From the NCBI RefSeq assembly GCF_019090095.1, contig NZ_JAGQFP010000002.1, forward strand, positions 744,001 to 808,000: a stretch of DNA of 64,000 bases, written 5' to 3'. The translations under genes were made by a program, and so were the position numbers. Every line of letters starts with the position of its first letter. Position 1 is the stretch's first letter. Shown here one piece after another: positions 8,712-16,638 of the stretch. The notes under the pieces are model-generated. The model worked only from the letters and a program-made list of their open reading frames with translations, was not told the DNA's origin and did not search any database. The stretch is from Stutzerimonas stutzeri. Lineage in GTDB: Bacteria > Pseudomonadota > Gammaproteobacteria > Pseudomonadales > Pseudomonadaceae.

Positions 8712-8725
8712 TGAAAATATTTTCA
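8712..8725. promoter_or_regulatory. Palindrome TGAAAATATTTTCA in the receptor promoter region
   Basis: Perfect 14-bp palindrome between fecR and the receptor gene, about 80 bases upstream of the receptor ATG. On the minus strand it contains GAAAAT, which resembles the -35 element of FecI-type sigma promoters; I cannot define a convincing -10 partner. It may be the receptor's sigma-factor promoter or an operator. Confidence 0.4.
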
Positions 8726-8759
8726 TCGGGCCTGCAGCGTCGCTGTATGGGCGCCGCCG

Positions 8760-9746
8760 CTACTCGCCCGGTCGGCTGACGGGTTGCGCCGGCACCACCT
8801 TGACCCACCAGTCGGTGTGCCGCTCGATCTGCACCGGCAGGCTGGGTGGCAGCGCGGCCAGCGCGCGGTCAGTGTCGTGTAGCGGAAAGCTGCCACTGAT
8901 GCGAAGGGACTCGAGGCTCGGATCGAGGCCGAGGTAGCCGTGACGGTACTCACCGAGTGTTGCCAGCAGATCGCCCAATGGCAGGTCTTCCACCACGAGC
9001 ATGCCCCGGCTCCAGGCGTCTGCGGCGATCGGTGCTTCCTGAGTGTCGTCAAGATGGTCACGGTGCATCACCACCTGCTCGCCAGCCCGCACGGTACGAC
9101 CAGCCTGGAGGCTGCCCGGAAGCGCGGCCACGGCGGATCGGAGCACGATCAGGCGGGTCGCATCCGCCTCTCGGCGAACGATGAATCGTGTGCCGAGCGC
9201 GCGTAGATCGCCTTGTTCGGTTTCGACGATAAAGGGTCTCGGGTCGTTGCCCGGTGCGGTTTCAACCAGCACCTCACCGCGGTGCAGAAACAGTCGGCGT
9301 TCCTGCTGATCGAAGCGAACATCCAGTGCGCTGCGGCTGTTCAGCTGGATATGGCTGTGGTCGGCCAGCGTGAGGCGCTGTTGCTCACCGCTGCCGGTGC
9401 GCTCATCGGCCAGCCACACTGGCAACGGCTGCGACTGCAGTGCCAGCCCGATCGCCACCGTGCCGAGCAAGGCCAATCCGAGAAAGGCGCGGCCGGAGGC
9501 ACGCCGTCGCCGGGACGTCGCGCTGACCTGCAGCGCATGTCGCGCGCTGGGTGAGTTGATGCTGCCCAGTTGCTGGTCGATGCCGCCCAGTTGCGCCCAG
9601 GCTTTGGCATGCTCGGCGCTATCGCTCAGCCAGCGCTGGAGCTCGGCATCCACCTCTGGGCCTGCCGTTTCGTCACCGAGGCGCAGTTGCCAGGCAATGG
9701 CTTCGTCGAGCACACGGGCCGATACCGGTCGCTGGTCCATGTTCAT
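8760..9746 (-). CDS. FecR-type anti-sigma regulator
   Basis: 328 residues. The N-terminal cytoplasmic part binds the sigma factor and shows the FecR_N pattern (EAIAWQLRLGDE...LQRWLSDSAEHAKAWAQL). A single transmembrane segment follows (about 92-112, AFLGLALLGTVAIGLAL). The periplasmic FecR domain carries DHSHIQLNSRSALDVRFDQQERRLFLHRGEVLVET and GTRFIVRREADATRLIVL, and a C-terminal secretin-like region (EDLPLGDLLATLGEYRHGYLGLD) receives the receptor's STN signal. It passes the siderophore signal to the FecI-type sigma encoded just upstream. The ATG at 9746 overlaps the sigma stop as ATGA; an alternative ATG lies two codons inside. Confidence 0.92.
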   Translation of the reverse strand: MNMDQRPVSARVLDEAIAWQLRLGDETAGPEVDAELQRWLSDSAEHAKAWAQLGGIDQQLGSINSPSARHALQVSATSRRRRASGRAFLGLALLGTVAIGLALQSQPLPVWLADERTGSGEQQRLTLADHSHIQLNSRSALDVRFDQQERRLFLHRGEVLVETAPGNDPRPFIVETEQGDLRALGTRFIVRREADATRLIVLRSAVAALPGSLQAGRTVRAGEQVVMHRDHLDDTQEAPIAADAWSRGMLVVEDLPLGDLLATLGEYRHGYLGLDPSLESLRISGSFPLHDTDRALAALPPSLPVQIERHTDWWVKVVPAQPVSRPGE

Positions 9747-10261
9747 GTGGGCTCGCCGTACACCGCGATGTAGCACTGGCGCAGCGCCTGAGCCAGATAC
9801 TGACGCACGCGAGGGACCGAAACGCCGAGGCGCTGGGCGATCTCGCCATGCGTCATGCCATCCAGACGGTTATAGAAGAAGGCCGCCCGCGCATTCGCCG
9901 AGAGCTCGCCGAGCAGCGTGTTTACCTGACGCAGTGCTTCGATGACCTGAAGCTGCTCTTCGGCGCTGGGCTGCGTGTCTTCCGGTTGCAGCGCCAGTTC
10001 GTCGAGGTAGGCGCGCTCCAGTGCGCTGCGGCGGAAATGGTCGATCAGCAGGCCGCGGGCGATGGTCGCCAGCATGGCCCGCGGTTCGCGCACGGCATCC
10101 AGGTCAGTGCGTTTGAGCAAGCGCAGAAAGGTGTCCTGGCTCAAATCCTCGGCGCGGTGAGGGCAGGCCTGATAGCGCTGCAGCCAATTGAGCAGCCAGT
10201 CGCGATGATCGCGATACAGCGAACCTACTAAAAGTTGGTTGGACGACTCACCAGCCGACAA
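9743..10261 (-). CDS. FecI-type ECF sigma factor
   Basis: ECF sigma-70 of the iron-starvation (FecI/PvdS/FpvI) group, about 172 residues from the chosen start. Region 2 reads LYRDHRDWLLNWLQRYQACPHRAEDLSQDTFLRLLKR...PRAMLATIARGLLIDHFRRSALERAY; region 4 reads LSANARAAFFYNRLDGMTHGEIAQRLGVSVPRVRQYLAQALRQCY. I chose the TTG at 10261: GGAG lies eight bases upstream and the codon is 34 bases downstream of the Fur box (10295-10313). The ATG at 10309 would fall inside the Fur box. First gene of the operon sigma - anti-sigma - receptor - PepSY - small protein; expected to be Fur-repressed and to activate the receptor promoter. Confidence 0.9.
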   Translation of the reverse strand: MSAGESSNQLLVGSLYRDHRDWLLNWLQRYQACPHRAEDLSQDTFLRLLKRTDLDAVREPRAMLATIARGLLIDHFRRSALERAYLDELALQPEDTQPSAEEQLQVIEALRQVNTLLGELSANARAAFFYNRLDGMTHGEIAQRLGVSVPRVRQYLAQALRQCYIAVYGEPT

Positions 10262-10294
10262 GGCGAACGCTCCAAGGCCGGAAAGGCCGCTAAC

Positions 10295-10313
10295 GAGAAC
10301 TATTCGCATTATC
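10295..10313 (-). promoter_or_regulatory. Fur box upstream of the FecI-type sigma gene
   Basis: On the minus strand the 19 bases GATAATGCGAATAGTTCTC match the Fur consensus GATAATGATAATCATTATC at 14 of 19 positions, including the whole first seven. The position just upstream of the sigma gene is the usual one for iron-starvation sigma factors. It predicts repression in iron-replete cells. Confidence 0.72.
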
Positions 10314-10378
10314 GCAAGTTGCCGCCATGGGCGCAACGGGCGCCGTCGACTCTCGGCCCAGCGGCAGGCTGCATCGCG

Positions 10379-11083
10379 CTACATAAAGCTTGCGTGCTGC
10401 CGCTGCCGCCAGTTGGCCAGGCGCTGGGTCACCGTGCTCAGGTTATCGAGGCCCTGTCGTCTCGCTTTGCTCATCAGGATCAGTGCCAGTTCGGCTGTCA
10501 CCAGCGCATCGGCGCTGGCGTGATGGCGCTGCAGCACCTGCAGGCCGAAATGGGTGCACCAGTCATCGAGATGGTTCTGTCTTGGCCGCCGGTCCGGGCA
10601 CAGCATCGGTGCGAGCTCGGCGACATCGATGAACGGGTGGCGCAGCTTGTAGCCGAGCGCCTGTTTCAGCGCGCGCGCCAGCATGCGTTGGTCGAAGCAG
10701 GCGTGAAACGCCAGGATCGGGCTGTCACCGACGAACTCCATGAAATCCAGCAGCGCTTCGGCCGGCTCCTCGCCAGCTTCCAGCGCACTCGGCGCGATGC
10801 CGTGTATCAGGACGCTTTCGCTGAGCTTCTGCGCCGGGCGCAACAGGGTTGATTCGAACTGGTGGCCGAGATCGATCGCGCCCTGTTCGATAACCACGGC
10901 ACCAATGGACAGCACGACGTCCCGGCGCATGTCCAGACCGCTGGTTTCCAGGTCGAGCACCACCATGCGTTGCGCCGGCAACGGGCTCTGGTCCAAGGCC
11001 GCGGGTGCACGCAATTGCTCGCGTCGCTGCAGTTGTTCCAGGGTGAGGATGGGGCCGCGTCGTCTGAACCAGGGCATATTCAT
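10379..11083 (-). CDS. 3'-5' exonuclease (DnaQ-like, DEDDh family)
   Basis: 234 residues with the exonuclease fold of DNA polymerase III epsilon. ExoI motif VVLDLETSGLD supplies the first Asp/Glu pair; ExoII-like HACFDQRMLARAL and ExoIII-like HHASADALVTAEL supply the remaining acidic residues and the general-base histidine. Similar proteins are labelled probable nuclease/exonuclease in pseudomonads. The ATG overlaps the stop of the upstream DUF294 gene as ATGA, so the two are coupled. Whether it acts on DNA, RNA or nucleotides is not shown. The same pair often sits beside a sodium:solute symporter operon in Pseudomonas; here the iron cassette lies between. Confidence 0.88.
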   Translation of the reverse strand: MNMPWFRRRGPILTLEQLQRREQLRAPAALDQSPLPAQRMVVLDLETSGLDMRRDVVLSIGAVVIEQGAIDLGHQFESTLLRPAQKLSESVLIHGIAPSALEAGEEPAEALLDFMEFVGDSPILAFHACFDQRMLARALKQALGYKLRHPFIDVAELAPMLCPDRRPRQNHLDDWCTHFGLQVLQRHHASADALVTAELALILMSKARRQGLDNLSTVTQRLANWRQRQHASFM

Positions 11084-13014
11084 AACTGATAGCGAACCGC
11101 CAGGCTGCTTTGCAGGCGCTGGGCCTGGCGAAAGGACTCACGAAGGATGCGGCGATCCAGATGGTTGAGGTTATCCGGGTCCAGCCGGTTGGAATACGGC
11201 CGGCCGTCGCGCGCCTGCTGTTGATGCTGCTGCATGCGCGTCTGCTGGATGAAATGATAGGCCTCCTCATAGGCCGCGCCGTCCTTTTCGTCGATCACAT
11301 CGTGCTCGACCAGTTGGCGCAGTCGGTCGAGGGTGTTGCAGGTGGCGATGCCGTGACTCAGGGCGAGCAGGCGGGCCCCGTCGACGAAGGGCGTGAGGCC
11401 CTGCACCTTGAGGTCCAGGGTCGCCTTGCCCTCGCCCTTGCGGGTGACCACGAAATCACGAAACCGCCCGACCGGTGGACGATGGCGCAGCGCGTTCTCG
11501 GCCAGCATGCGCTGGAACAGACGATTGTCGCCGATCTCTTCGAGCATGCCGCGGCGCAGCTGCTCGCAGCCTTCGCTTGGCCCCCAGACCGCACGCAGGT
11601 CGAAGAAGATGCTGCTGCTGAGCAGGTTTTCTGGAGTTGACTCGCGAATGAACGAACTGAATCGGCGCTGCCACTCCTGGCGAGACAGGCACAACTGCGG
11701 GTTGCTGGCCATGATGTTGCCTTTGCACAGGGTGAAGCCGCAGGTATTGAGGTCCTGGTTGATGCGTTCGGCAAGCGGCAGCAAGCGTCCGCGGATCAGC
11801 GCCGCCGCAGCGCCATCGCTGGCTTCGAACAGGATGCCGTTGTCCTGATCGGTATGCAGTGTCTGCTCCCGGCGCCCCTCGCTTCCGAAGCACAGCCAGG
11901 TGAATGCAATTCCCGGATCGCCGAGCGCCTCGATTGCCAGCTCGATCACCCGGCAGACGGTGTGGTCGTTGAGCAGCGTGATGATGTGGGTGATCTGCGT
12001 CGACGAGGCGCCGTGGGCGAGCATGTTGTCGACCAGTTGCAGAATGCGGCCGCGGATGATCACCAGCGTCTCGACGCTGTCGGCGTGGGAGAGGGCCTGG
12101 GCCAGGTGGACCAGGTCGACGCGCTGCAGGGAGAACAGGTCGCGCTCGGAAATCACGCCGCGCAACAGACCACCTTCGACGACGCAGACGTGGGCGATGT
12201 GCCGCTCGGTCATGGCAATCGCGGCATCGAACGCGGTCGCATCCGGCGGCAGATGGAACGGGTCCTGCGTCATGAATTGGGCGATCGGGGCGGACAGGTC
12301 GGTGGTGCCGGTGCCGATCACCCGGCGCAGGTCGCGCAGCGTGAAGATGCCTTGCGGGTGCAGTTCTGCGTCGGTGATGACCACGCTGCCGACATTGTTC
12401 AGGTGCATCAGGCTGACCGCCTCGGCCAACGGCATCGACGGCAAGCAGGACACCGGATGGTGCAGCGCCAGCTCGCCAATACGCGTCTCCAGCGAATACT
12501 GCTCGCCCAGGCTCTCGACGGCGCGCATCTGTGCCTGCTGGTTGACCAGGTCGAGCAGGCTGCTGACACCGCGCATGGCGAAGTCACGGAACGCGGCGGA
12601 CTTGGAGACCAGCTTGACGAAGGCTGGCTTGCTCAGCAGATAGCAGAAGGTGTCCTCGGCGGCAAAGTGGCCGGTGCGGGTGGCCCGTTCGCCCATCAGC
12701 GCTGCCATCGGGAAGCACTCGCCGACGATCACCTCGAAGGTGGTGTCGGTGCCGCGTTTGCTGGTATGCGGACGCTGGCCGTGCACCCGGCCCTGTTTGA
12801 CGATATAGAAGTGCTCGACCACACCGTCATCCGGCGAAATGATGCAGTCGCCTTCGCTGTAGAAGCGCAGCTGGCAGTTCTCCACCAGATAGGCCAGATG
12901 TCCCGGCTCCATCTGGTTGAACGGCGGATACTTGCGCAGGAATTCCATGGTGCCATGGATGTTCTGCAGCACAGCGGTCTTGCCTGCCTCGGCGAAAGCA
13001 TCGGCTTTGCTCAT
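11080..13014 (-). CDS. cNMP-binding/CBS/DUF294 nucleotidyltransferase-like protein
   Basis: 644 residues. Order: N-terminal cyclic-nucleotide-binding-type beta roll (about 20-145, IVKQGRVHGQRP, GECFPMAALMGERA), two CBS domains (about 170-290, SMPLAEAVSLMHLNNVGSVVITD and ATAFDAAIAMTERHIAHVCVVEGG), then a DUF294 putative nucleotidyltransferase domain with LCFGSEGRREQTLHTDQDN (about residue 373 on) and its C-terminal substrate-binding part. The Gly-Ser plus Asp-x-Asp pattern is like GlnD/GlnE-type nucleotidyltransferases. It presumably senses adenine nucleotides or cAMP and modifies a protein or nucleotide; the target is unknown. Coupled to the exonuclease gene downstream. Confidence 0.88.
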   Translation of the reverse strand: MSKADAFAEAGKTAVLQNIHGTMEFLRKYPPFNQMEPGHLAYLVENCQLRFYSEGDCIISPDDGVVEHFYIVKQGRVHGQRPHTSKRGTDTTFEVIVGECFPMAALMGERATRTGHFAAEDTFCYLLSKPAFVKLVSKSAAFRDFAMRGVSSLLDLVNQQAQMRAVESLGEQYSLETRIGELALHHPVSCLPSMPLAEAVSLMHLNNVGSVVITDAELHPQGIFTLRDLRRVIGTGTTDLSAPIAQFMTQDPFHLPPDATAFDAAIAMTERHIAHVCVVEGGLLRGVISERDLFSLQRVDLVHLAQALSHADSVETLVIIRGRILQLVDNMLAHGASSTQITHIITLLNDHTVCRVIELAIEALGDPGIAFTWLCFGSEGRREQTLHTDQDNGILFEASDGAAAALIRGRLLPLAERINQDLNTCGFTLCKGNIMASNPQLCLSRQEWQRRFSSFIRESTPENLLSSSIFFDLRAVWGPSEGCEQLRRGMLEEIGDNRLFQRMLAENALRHRPPVGRFRDFVVTRKGEGKATLDLKVQGLTPFVDGARLLALSHGIATCNTLDRLRQLVEHDVIDEKDGAAYEEAYHFIQQTRMQQHQQQARDGRPYSNRLDPDNLNHLDRRILRESFRQAQRLQSSLAVRYQL

Positions 13015-13153
13015 GGGTCGCTTCCATTTTTTACGCCCAATGGTGGGCGGTGGGGCCGTCAGGGCACATTGGACGTAAGTCTAGTCGCGTGCCGGTCGCG
13101 GTGGGCTGATACGGGTCAGCGCATTCGACGCGTCGGCAACACTACCCACACCC

Positions 13154-13188
13154 AAAAAAGAAACCCCGCCAGCGGCGGGGTTCTTTTG
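13154..13188. terminator. Rho-independent terminator, both directions possible
   Basis: AACCCCGCC-AGC-GGCGGGGTT (13162-13182) with an A6 tract on the left (T6 in the minus-strand transcript) and TTCTTTT on the right. It lies 44 bases after the stop of the phosphate-binding-like gene (13232) and ends the chemoreceptor-porin-binding protein operon. Confidence 0.88.
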
Positions 13189-13231
13189 TGCGGCCAGGCC
13201 GCTGGGTGCGGCCTGCGGATGCGACGTCAGC

Positions 13232-13636
13232 TTACGGCAGGGTAAACAGTACCTTGACCGAGCTGTTGACCGCGGCGCTGTCAACGTAGCCAATGGCGTC
13301 GGCTTCGGCCGCAACCTTGGCGACCACCGCCGCGTCGTCGGCGACGCTGGCCATTGGCTGGCCTTTACCGGTGAACACCAGGCCGGACCAGTAGGACTTC
13401 AGCTGCGACTCGTTCTTGCTGGTCACTGCCGAGTAGAAGCTTTCCTTGGCCGGTGTCCAGTCCTTGATGTCGACGCCCTTCATGGACTTGTCCTTGCCCA
13501 GGAAGATGTTGGCGACGTCGGACTGCGACGGCGCTTTGGCCGCGCCTGGATTGACGATCACGGCGACCTCGGCCTGAGCCAGGGAAGCCATGCCAAACAG
13601 TGCGGCGCTGCTGAGGATGCGAAGGGATGCTTTCAT
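13232..13636 (-). CDS. Small PstS-like (phosphate-binding-type) periplasmic protein
   Basis: 134 residues: signal peptide MKASLRILSSAALFGMASLAQA, then a short periplasmic-binding domain (VAVIVNPGAAKAPSQSDVANIFLGKDKSMKGVDIKDW...SYWSGLVFTGKGQPMASVADDAAVVAKVAAEADAIGYVDSAAV). The pieces NIFLGK and IGYVDSAAV are typical of the PstS-like PBP family, but the protein is less than half the length of PstS (about 320-350), so it has one lobe. Short relatives are commonly annotated as phosphate ABC transporter substrate-binding proteins although no transporter is adjacent. The ATG at 13636 is preceded by GAGGAG, which overlaps the porin stop. Probable role: ligand-binding partner of the porin or the chemoreceptor in the same operon. 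Confidence 0.82.
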   Translation of the reverse strand: MKASLRILSSAALFGMASLAQAEVAVIVNPGAAKAPSQSDVANIFLGKDKSMKGVDIKDWTPAKESFYSAVTSKNESQLKSYWSGLVFTGKGQPMASVADDAAVVAKVAAEADAIGYVDSAAVNSSVKVLFTLP

Positions 13637-13647
13637 CGGGACGCTCC

Positions 13648-14796
13648 TCAAAATACGAAATCGACGCCGACGGAAACGATGTCGCCGTCGTAGTTGCGGG
13701 CCGGGGCAACGCCGATGGCGTTCTCGAACACTTCCTGGGCGTTGCGGGTGAAGACCCCGTCATAGCCATTCTGGGTATCGACGCGCTTGTACTCGCCTTT
13801 GACCACGACGGTCGGGGCGGCCTGGTAGTTCAGGCCCAGGGTCCATGAATTCTGACGACCACCGTTGTCATCCAACTGCGCGTAGGTGACGTGTGGCAGG
13901 AAGTCGCCGAAACGGCGGCCACCCATCAGGTAGAAGGAATCGGTCGACTCCATGCCGTCGTTCTCGATCATGCGCGAGGTCCACTCGTTGCTGCTGACCC
14001 AGGTACCGTTGTCGTACTGGTAGCCGATTGAGGTGAACTTGCCTTTTTCCTTGTCGAGGTTCAGCAGCGACAGCGTCCGGTTAGTACCCAGGCCGATCAC
14101 CGAGGCATCCACCGTGCCGCTGATATCGGTCTTGATGTCCGCTTCGACATAGCCGATGCGCAGCGTACCGAAATCGTTGGTGGCCAGGCTCACGCTGGCG
14201 CCGAACAGGTTGCCGTAGTCGATATCGAACTGCTCGTCGTAGGCGTAGTAGTCACGGTTCTTCGCCTGGCCGCCGGCCAGCTGGAAGGTCACCGAGCCGT
14301 AGGACAGCGGCAGGGTGTAGATCGCGTCGACACCTTCGTAGCTGGTCACCTGGACCTGGCTGTAGACCTCGTCGGGCAGGCGCAGCCAAGGGTAGCTGTA
14401 GCCGACGTCGAGGCTTTCGGAATACATGTAGATCGGGCTGCGCAGGCGGCCGGCGCGGAGCATCAGCTGGTCGTTGGCTTGCCAGGACAGGTAGGCCCAC
14501 TCGAGGTTGGCCTTCCACTCATCCTGCTGGGCCTTGGCGGTGGTCTGAACGGTCACGCCAACGGTGTCGGTAATGCCATAGCTCAGCTGCGCGCCGAACT
14601 TGGACAGTTGATCGCCGCGCCAGGAATCGTTGGTCTGGCCTTGTATGCCATAGCTGCGGCCGTCGTCTTCGCCGCCCAGATGGGACACGCCGACGGTGCC
14701 GAAGCCGTTGAAACGATGCTCACCCTGTTCCAGGGCGAAGGCTTGAGTGGTTGCCAGGCAAACGGCTGCCAGGCCGATAACACGTACTGCGGTCAT
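13648..14796 (-). CDS. Outer-membrane porin
   Basis: 382 residues: signal peptide (about 1-21, ending TTQAFA), then alternating amphipathic beta strands rich in Tyr, Gly and Asp, and a C-terminal strand ending in Phe (VSVGVDFVF), the signal for BAM assembly. Phrases such as AYLSWQANDQLMLRAGRLRSPIYMYSESLDVGYSYPWLRLPDEVY resemble the trimeric general/specific porins of Pseudomonas that are encoded next to the small PstS-like protein. Substrate unknown. Shine-Dalgarno TTTAGGAG lies before the ATG; the gene is between the chemoreceptor (20-base gap) and the binding protein (11-base gap), so all three are one operon. Confidence 0.85.
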   Translation of the reverse strand: MTAVRVIGLAAVCLATTQAFALEQGEHRFNGFGTVGVSHLGGEDDGRSYGIQGQTNDSWRGDQLSKFGAQLSYGITDTVGVTVQTTAKAQQDEWKANLEWAYLSWQANDQLMLRAGRLRSPIYMYSESLDVGYSYPWLRLPDEVYSQVQVTSYEGVDAIYTLPLSYGSVTFQLAGGQAKNRDYYAYDEQFDIDYGNLFGASVSLATNDFGTLRIGYVEADIKTDISGTVDASVIGLGTNRTLSLLNLDKEKGKFTSIGYQYDNGTWVSSNEWTSRMIENDGMESTDSFYLMGGRRFGDFLPHVTYAQLDDNGGRQNSWTLGLNYQAAPTVVVKGEYKRVDTQNGYDGVFTRNAQEVFENAIGVAPARNYDGDIVSVGVDFVF

Positions 14797-14816
14797 CAGG
14801 TTGCTCCTAAAGCAAT

Positions 14817-16439
14817 TTAAACGCGGAATTGGGCCGTGGCCGCACGCAGGTGATCGCCCGTGCTGACCAGTTGCTCGCCCAGACGGGCAGTGGCTTCGGC
14901 GCCGTTTGCGGTTGCTTGTGCGTCCTGCTGCAACACTTGGGTTTCTTGTTGGATGGAACTCGACAGCCCGATCTGCTCCTGGGTGAACTGAGCGATGCCG
15001 GCGTTGAGTTCGTCGATCTGGTTGACGGTGAGCGCGATGGTTTCGAGCAGCTGAGTCGCCTCGACCGAGCGTTCGATGCTCGAGCGCGACTTCTCGCCAT
15101 TGCTGGTCATCACGTTGAGCACGGTGTTGGCGCTCGATTGCAGGCGCTGGATGATCTGCTGAATCTCGGCGGTGGAGGCCGCGGTCTTTTGTGCGAGGTT
15201 GCGCACTTCGTCGGCGACCACGGCAAAACCACGGCCCTGTTCGCCGGCACGGGCGGCTTCGATGGCCGCATTGAGCGCCAGCAGGTTGGTCTGTTCGGCG
15301 ATGCTGCGGATCACGGTCAGCACCGAGCCGACTTCCTGGGTTTCCTCCTCCAGTTGCTCCATGGCTTGCACGGCACTCATCACACTGGTGCCAAGGTCGC
15401 TGATGCCGCTGGCGAGGCTGCCGATATGGTCACGCGCGGTGGCGGCCTGACGGGCGGCCGAGTTGGCTTCGTCGGAGGCCTGCTGCGAGCGCTGCGCAAC
15501 CTCCTGGATGCTGCCGGTCATGGTGAGGATGTCGCGGGTGATCGAATCGGTATGGTGCTGCTGCGACTTGGCGTTCTCTTCCGAACCCTGGGTCAGCTTG
15601 TACAGCTCTTTCGATACCTGACCGAGCGGGCTGGCCGCCTCGATGATCTGGCGAATGGTGCGCTGCAGCTTGTCGAGAAAGCCATTGAACAGCTCGATCA
15701 TCGCGCCGATTTCGTCGTTCGACTCGACATTCACCCGGCGGGTCAGGTCACCGTCGCCGCGAGCGATGGCTTGTAGCGAGGCGATGACGCCACGCACGTT
15801 GGCCATCACGCTGCGAATCACCAGCCAGGCCCCGAGGCCGACCACCACGATGAGCACCAGACTCAGAATGATGCCGAGGCGGGTTGTCCGCGCGTTGGCT
15901 TCGCGGGTCTCCGCCAGGGTTTGCTGGAAGTCCTGATAGGCGCCGGTCCGGAAGTCGGCCGCAAGCTTCTGCGCCTGGCTCAGGTCGCTGGCCATGCGGT
16001 CGAGGTTCGGCCGCAGGTCGTCAAAGGAAGCGCTGCCGTCGATCAGCTTGGTCGAGGCGCTCAGAGCATTCTCGGCGTAGGTCTTCACCGCACTGCGCCA
16101 GCTGTCGAGCGCCTGTCGGCGTTGTGGCTGGCTGCTCAGCAGAGCCCCCAAGGCTTGCTGCTCGGCATCGATCTCGCCCAGCACCTCGCGAGCTTCGTCA
16201 AGAATTCCTGGCTCACCCGCCGCGACCGCATTGTTCAGCAAGCCCGGTATGCGCGAAAACTGGAAAATCACCGCATCGGCCTTTTCCAGGGTCGGATAGC
16301 TCTGGGTTTCCAAGGCCACTAGCCGCGAGTCGGTCGCCGACAGCTGCAGCGAGGTGTAGCCGACGTAGAGGATCAACCCGAGTAGCGCGACGGCGGGCAC
16401 CAGCGACAACTTCGCGGTCAGCGAGAAATTCTTGAACAT
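14817..16439 (-). CDS. Methyl-accepting chemotaxis protein
   Basis: 540 residues from the ATG at 16439 (Shine-Dalgarno GGAGT). N-terminal transmembrane helix (about 11-30), a periplasmic four-helix-type sensor (about 31-185), a second helix (about 190-210, [19 protein letters not shown]), a HAMP domain (about 211-263, [25 protein letters not shown]) and a cytoplasmic signalling hairpin. The hairpin tip contains [44 protein letters not shown], the conserved CheA/CheW contact. No C-terminal NWETF pentapeptide is present. A longer in-frame extension upstream is rejected because it would cross the glcB terminator. Operon partners suggest a ligand connected with the porin and phosphate-binding-like protein. 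Confidence 0.93.
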   Translation of the reverse strand: MFKNFSLTAKLSLVPAVALLGLILYVGYTSLQLSATDSRLVALETQSYPTLEKADAVIFQFSRIPGLLNNAVAAGEPGILDEAREVLGEIDAEQQALGALLSSQPQRRQALDSWRSAVKTYAENALSASTKLIDGSASFDDLRPNLDRMASDLSQAQKLAADFRTGAYQDFQQTLAETREANARTTRLGIILSLVLIVVVGLGAWLVIRSVMANVRGVIASLQAIARGDGDLTRRVNVESNDEIGAMIELFNGFLDKLQRTIRQIIEAASPLGQVSKELYKLTQGSEENAKSQQHHTDSITRDILTMTGSIQEVAQRSQQASDEANSAARQAATARDHIGSLASGISDLGTSVMSAVQAMEQLEEETQEVGSVLTVIRSIAEQTNLLALNAAIEAARAGEQGRGFAVVADEVRNLAQKTAASTAEIQQIIQRLQSSANTVLNVMTSNGEKSRSSIERSVEATQLLETIALTVNQIDELNAGIAQFTQEQIGLSSSIQQETQVLQQDAQATANGAEATARLGEQLVSTGDHLRAATAQFRV

Positions 16440-16590
16440 GCATCTACTCCACGACTGCGGCGGATACGGCGAGATGGCGACTGATGGCTGAATGGCATCA
16501 GTCGGAGGAATTGTGACTGAAATTGCTGAATCGGTCACGTTATCGGTTGCTCGAGATCGAACTTGAGCGCCGTTGGACGGATTTCCAGGC

Positions 16591-16619
16591 AAAAAAAACC
16601 GCCCCGAAGGGCGGCTTTT
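16591..16619 (-). terminator. Rho-independent terminator of glcB
   Basis: Stem CCGCCC-CGAA-GGGCGG (16599-16614) with a stable CGAA/TTCG-type tetraloop. Eight A residues on the plus strand (16591-16598) give the T-run in the minus-strand transcript. It is 20-odd bases after the glcB stop. Confidence 0.92.
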
Positions 16620-16638
16620 CATCGTGCTGCGGCGTGGT

